Assembly (NCBI GenBank): GCA_031367325.1
Contig: JANLPQ010000027.1
Span: 37,738-101,737, forward strand
Reading direction: 5' to 3'
Length of the DNA stretch: 64,000 bases
Source of the DNA: JAAFIP01 sp031367325
Lineage (GTDB): Bacteria; Pseudomonadota; Gammaproteobacteria; Burkholderiales; Burkholderiaceae_C
In this document: positions 61,167 through 64,000 of the stretch, piece after piece
Layout: every line of letters starts with the position of its first letter
How positions within the stretch are numbered: the stretch's first letter is position 1
The notes under the pieces: model-generated
The model's input: only the letters and a program-made list of their open reading frames with translations
Databases searched by the model: none
What the model was told of the DNA's origin: nothing
Made by a program: the position numbers and the translations under genes

Positions 61167-61697
61167 TTAACGCTTTTTGCTAGCAGCTTTAGCCGTGGCA
61201 GACACGTTAGCAAAGTTTTGCTCGGCCATGTCGCTTGCTTGCTTGACTGCTTTTTGCACTGATTCAAACGCGTTGCCAGCAGCGGTTACGGCGCTTTTCA
61301 TCACGGCAACTGCTGTCTCAGAACCGGCAGGTGCGTTTTTGGCAGCGCTGTCCATCATGGACATAAACTTCTTTTGGCCTTCAGCAGTTTGTGCTTCAAA
61401 AGCAGCACTGAACTCGGCGCCAGCGCTAGAGGCGATGTCGTACAGATGGCGGCTGTAAGACGCGGTCTTCTCGGCCAATGGCTGGAACAGGCCAGCTTGC
61501 AGGGCTAGCAGTTCTTGTGCGTCTTTGACGCTGAGGGCGGCTTGGGTGTTGTCAGACGCTTCAGACAACGCAGCTTTAGAAGCTTGAATGTTCAATTCAA
61601 CCATCTTTTCTACACCAGCGAAGGCTTTGGTGGTCAGGCCAAATAGGGTCTCGACGTTGGCTTTTTGTGCAGCCATGATTTGTTCTACGGTTAGCAT
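61167..61697 (-). CDS. phaP: Phasin family protein
   Basis: 176 aa from MLTVEQIMAA; GGAGA 8 bases before this ATG decides against one 12 bases upstream. All helical, with TLFGLTTKAFAGVEKMVELN, ASYSRHLYDIASSAGAEFS and an Ala/Lys-rich end AKAASKKR: a polyhydroxyalkanoate granule-surface phasin. Its promoter lies between two identical 17-base boxes. Confidence 0.9.
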   Translation of the reverse strand: MLTVEQIMAAQKANVETLFGLTTKAFAGVEKMVELNIQASKAALSEASDNTQAALSVKDAQELLALQAGLFQPLAEKTASYSRHLYDIASSAGAEFSAAFEAQTAEGQKKFMSMMDSAAKNAPAGSETAVAVMKSAVTAAGNAFESVQKAVKQASDMAEQNFANVSATAKAASKKR

Positions 61698-61765
61698 AGT
61701 GTTCTCCAATAATTTAAAAAGTTAATGAGTCTCTGTTTTTGCTACGCCGTGTCGTATTCTCGGAA

Positions 61766-61782
61766 TATGTTGCAGTGCAGCA
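61766..61782. promoter_or_regulatory. PhaR-type box 1
   Basis: TATGTTGCAGTGCAGCA, identical to box 2. TGC-rich near-palindromes like this before phasin genes are bound by the repressor PhaR in other PHA producers. It overlaps the expected phasin transcript start. Confidence 0.55.
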
Positions 61783-61790
61783 TGGTATGA

Positions 61791-61818
61791 AGTATAGGGT
61801 AATCCCGTGCGAATGCAA
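61791..61818 (-). promoter_or_regulatory. Putative phasin promoter
   Basis: Minus strand: TTGCAT (61818-61813), 16-base spacer, TATACT (61796-61791). It lies exactly between the two boxes. Confidence 0.55.
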
Positions 61819-61825
61819 GCACTAT

Positions 61826-61842
61826 TATGTTGCAGTGCAGCA
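61826..61842. promoter_or_regulatory. PhaR-type box 2
   Basis: Second exact copy of the 17-base box, 60 bases from box 1, upstream of the -35 of the phasin promoter and in the leader of the divergent deacetylase-fold gene. Confidence 0.55.
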
Positions 61843-61958
61843 AACTAGTGCGCTTTAGAGCTAAAAACCTAAATTCGAGCACCTTAATAGCCACATGCGC
61901 TTCGCGCATAACCCATAATGGCGCGGGGCAAGCGGCCAAAACCTTCACAATACTTGCT

Positions 61959-62957
61959 GTGCAAGCCTTCTACGCCGACCAATTTGTTCTGCCCCTGCCC
62001 GAAGGCCACCGCTTTCCCATGGGCAAATACCGCCTGCTGCGCGACTGGCTAAGCCAGCACTTGCCCAGCGTGCAGCTGCAGGTAGCCCATGCCGCTACCG
62101 ACGGCCAGTTGGCCCTGTGCCACACGCCCGCCTACATACAAAGCATTGCCACTGGCAGCATAGACCCTGCCCGCATGCGCGAAATAGGTTTCCCGTGGAG
62201 CTTGGCCATGGCCGAGCGTGCACGCCGGTCTGTGGGGGCCAGCGTGCAAGCGGCGCGCGCCAGCTTGGGTTTTGCATCGCCACCCCCAGGCCAAGAGTTA
62301 GGCAGCCAATCCGAAGCCGTGGAACCCCGCCCCCAAGGCTTGGCGGCCAACCTGGCAGGCGGCACGCACCACAGCTATGCCGACAAAGGCGGTGGCTTTT
62401 GCGTGTTCAATGACTTTGCTGTTACCGCGCGCCTGATGCAAGCTGAATGGGCGCGCATTTACCGCCAACCCTTGCAGGTGGCCATCATCGACCTGGACGT
62501 ACACCAAGGCAACGGCACGGCCAGCATTTTTACGCACGACCCCAGCGTGTTTACTTTGTCTATACACGGCGAGAAGAATTTTCCGTTTCGTAAAGAAGCT
62601 AGCAACATCGACGTGAACCTGCCCGACGGCTGCCAAGACGATGCGTATTTGCATGCGCTAGATTTGGCGCTAGACGAGCTAGAGCACCGCTTTAAACCCG
62701 GCCTGGTGTTGTATTTGGCAGGGGCCGACCCACATGAGGGCGACAGGCTAGGGCGCTTAAAACTCACCTACGACGGCCTAGAAGCCCGCGACAGGTGCGT
62801 GATGCACTGGTGCTGGCAGCGGCGCATTCCGCTGGCCTTTGCCATGGGCGGCGGCTATGGCACAGACATGGGCACGACGTTGAAAGTACAGCAAGCGACC
62901 TACACCGTGGCAGTAGAGTTTGCAGCCAAGTGGCAGAGTCGTATAAATACAAAGTAA
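61959..62957 (+). CDS. Histone deacetylase-superfamily protein (AcuC/HDAC-like)
   Basis: 332 aa from the GTG that gives MQAFYADQFVLPLPEGHRFP, the usual family start; an ATG at 61827 is in frame but falls inside the PhaR-type box. Zinc-hydrolase signature: GGTHHSYADKGGGFCVFND (charge-relay His pair), IDLDVHQGNGT (Asp, His ligands) and GADPHEGDRLG (Asp ligand). Family members deacetylate lysines or small acetylated compounds. Divergent from phasin, with possible shared control. Confidence 0.85.
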   Translation: MQAFYADQFVLPLPEGHRFPMGKYRLLRDWLSQHLPSVQLQVAHAATDGQLALCHTPAYIQSIATGSIDPARMREIGFPWSLAMAERARRSVGASVQAARASLGFASPPPGQELGSQSEAVEPRPQGLAANLAGGTHHSYADKGGGFCVFNDFAVTARLMQAEWARIYRQPLQVAIIDLDVHQGNGTASIFTHDPSVFTLSIHGEKNFPFRKEASNIDVNLPDGCQDDAYLHALDLALDELEHRFKPGLVLYLAGADPHEGDRLGRLKLTYDGLEARDRCVMHWCWQRRIPLAFAMGGGYGTDMGTTLKVQQATYTVAVEFAAKWQSRINTK

Positions 62958-62992
62958 AAATTAGTTGCAAAAAGGTCTTGGGTGCATGTAAA

Positions 62993-63055
62993 AATATGCA
63001 ATCAAGCCGATAACCCAAGTAAAACCTGCTCAAGCAGCTATTAAATGTATAGTAA
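62993..63055 (+). repeat. Dispersed intergenic repeat, copy 14
   Basis: Type A, canonical: GATAACCCAAGTAAAACC, core, AGCTATTAAATGTATAGTA. 35 bases after the deacetylase gene. Confidence 0.85.
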
Positions 63056-63169
63056 TAGACTAGATGTGACAGCCGTAACGCTTGGTTAGCTCAGCGGATT
63101 TGGCGGCTGTTTATGCCAGTTTGACCCATAAACTGAATGCATGTTTATTAAACCAAAAGGGTGCCTTGC

Positions 63170-63811
63170 ATGAAGCGTTTAAGTTGTTATGTGAGTTTGG
63201 CGGGTGTTGTGTTTTTGGCTGCCTGTGGCGGCGGGGGCGGCGATGCACCTGCGGCGACCGGGGGTGCAGCAACTGACCCTTCTGCAGTCAGCGCACAACC
63301 CAGTACCACATCAACGTCGTCAGCCACACCACCAGCCACCAACGCGCCCGCCACGGGCACGGAACCCGTGGCCGGTACCAGCACTGGCTGCGACATAGCT
63401 AATTTTCAGGCCGACATGCTCAGCGCTGTTAACAAAGCGCGCGCGGCCGCGCGTAGCTGCGGTAGCGATGCCAAGCCTGCAGTAGCGCCCATTGCCTGGA
63501 ACAATTTGCTGTTTAACGCGGCAGCAGCACATTCAAAAGACATGGCCGAGCGTAACTACTTTAGCCACGACACGCCCGAAGGCATTAACCCGTTTCAGCG
63601 CATGCAAAATGCGGGCTATAAATTTGGCAATGCCGGGGAAAATATTGCGTCAGGGCAAAACGGTATCGCTAGCGTGATGGACGCTTGGCTAAAAAGCCCA
63701 GGACACTGCAACATCATCATGAGCGCCAACGTTAAAGACGTAGGCGCATCGTGCGTTAAAAACAGCAGTGGCACGCCGTATTGGACAATGGGTGTTGCCG
63801 CCCCGCAGTGA
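63170..63811 (+). CDS. CAP-domain (SCP/PR-1-like) lipoprotein
   Basis: 213 aa from MKRLSCYVSL with AAAGGG before it. Lipobox FLAAC then five glycines and a Ser/Thr/Pro linker to about residue 75. The CAP domain has MLSAVNKARAAARSCG, AAAAHSKDMAERNYFSHDTP, GENIASGQ, SPGHCNIIMSANVKDVGASC and GTPYWTMGVA; cysteines suggest a disulphide. Bacterial CAP proteins are exported; the activity is mostly unknown. Confidence 0.88.
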   Translation: MKRLSCYVSLAGVVFLAACGGGGGDAPAATGGAATDPSAVSAQPSTTSTSSATPPATNAPATGTEPVAGTSTGCDIANFQADMLSAVNKARAAARSCGSDAKPAVAPIAWNNLLFNAAAAHSKDMAERNYFSHDTPEGINPFQRMQNAGYKFGNAGENIASGQNGIASVMDAWLKSPGHCNIIMSANVKDVGASCVKNSSGTPYWTMGVAAPQ

Positions 63812-63861
63812 GATGGCAACTCGCGCTAGCATCCAGCATTAGCAACTAGAGCGTACAACCC

Positions 63862-63892
63862 GCACTAACAACTAGCACTAACAACTAGCACT
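63862..63892. repeat. Short tandem repeat, 13-bp unit
   Basis: GCACTAACAACTA twice in a row plus five bases of a third unit. The stop codon of the minus-strand gene lies within it. Confidence 0.75.
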
Positions 63893-64000
63893 CAGCGCCT
63901 GCATCGGTTTGCCAGTTTTACTGTCCGTCACCACCACGTTGATCTGGCGCGGGTTTTTATCATTGCCTGCCAGTGCGTTGATTTTGAGCTTTTGCGCACC
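63878..64000 (-). CDS. Partial gene, C-terminal 40 residues
   Basis: Minus-strand open frame entering from the window edge and ending at TAG inside the 13-bp tandem repeat. It encodes AQKLKINALAGND, QINVVVTDSKTGKPMQAL and a final SASC. No family can be assigned. The direct continuation of the frame to the edge and normal codon use support it being real. Confidence 0.55.
   Translation of the reverse strand, partial: GAQKLKINALAGNDKNPRQINVVVTDSKTGKPMQALSASC

Noticed and set aside
61827..61958. Longer start for the deacetylase-fold protein
   Set aside because: The ATG is inside a regulatory box and the extra 44 residues have no counterpart in the family.

Overview
The window reads as chromosomal DNA of a betaproteobacterium, most probably order Burkholderiales and Comamonadaceae-like. 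Supporting this are the PrmB, Hsp15, ferrochelatase, TcdA, TolB-Pal-CpoB and phasin genes, lipoproteins with a glycine run after the lipobox, and about 15 copies of a 45-60 bp intergenic repeat centred on CTGCTCAAGCAGCTATT. The genus cannot be fixed from the sequence alone. Genes are closely packed, with two tRNAs (Val-CAC, Lys-TTT), no rRNA, no CRISPR and no intact transposase.

Layout. 0.1-9.7 kb: a lipoprotein with a metalloprotease-type motif, tRNA-Val, small membrane proteins, an ABC-F ATPase, two tandem Hanks-type Ser/Thr kinases and prmB. 9.8-18.5 kb: a catabolic sugar locus with an FAH-fold hydratase, a GntR/FadR-type regulator, an enolase-superfamily acid-sugar dehydratase, a three-part sugar ABC importer, an SDR dehydrogenase, an SMP-30 lactonase and an aldose epimerase. 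A shared operator-like motif lies before both the regulator gene and the operon. 18.6-22.0 kb: dienelactone hydrolase, a lone amino-acid binding protein and a PLP aminotransferase.

22.0-34.5 kb is the accessory part. A cluster of palindromes leads into a YhcG-type (DUF1016) nuclease gene that carries two more palindromes inside its coding sequence. Two overlapping AT-rich genes follow: an all-helical protein, and a P-loop ATPase with a zinc-finger-like motif and an RNA-polymerase-alpha-CTD-like helical tail. This three-gene unit is the best candidate for an undescribed defence or conflict system. Next is a SUI1/YciH gene whose 3' end recurs three more times, interleaved with toxin-antitoxin genes, an orphan antitoxin, a BRO-family fragment and copies of the dispersed repeat. 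Paralogous secreted tetratricopeptide-like proteins and a flavin-oxidase-like protein follow, again bounded by the repeat.

34.5-44.4 kb: secreted proteins and lipoproteins with internal repeats, a LuxR response regulator overlapping a hybrid histidine kinase, an aldo/keto reductase and the third tetratricopeptide paralogue. 44.5-49.4 kb: lipopolysaccharide genes (GT9, MsbA-like, O-antigen ligase, GT2). 49.4-54.4 kb: tolB-pal-cpoB, a YeeE/YedE transporter, tcdA and tRNA-Lys. 54.5-64 kb: hslR, hemH, a HAD hydrolase, an SDR with an upstream LiuR-like palindrome, GNAT, a WG-repeat protein, a patatin-like lipoprotein, a phasin whose promoter lies between two identical 17-bp boxes, a histone-deacetylase-fold protein, a CAP-domain lipoprotein and the 3' end of one more gene.
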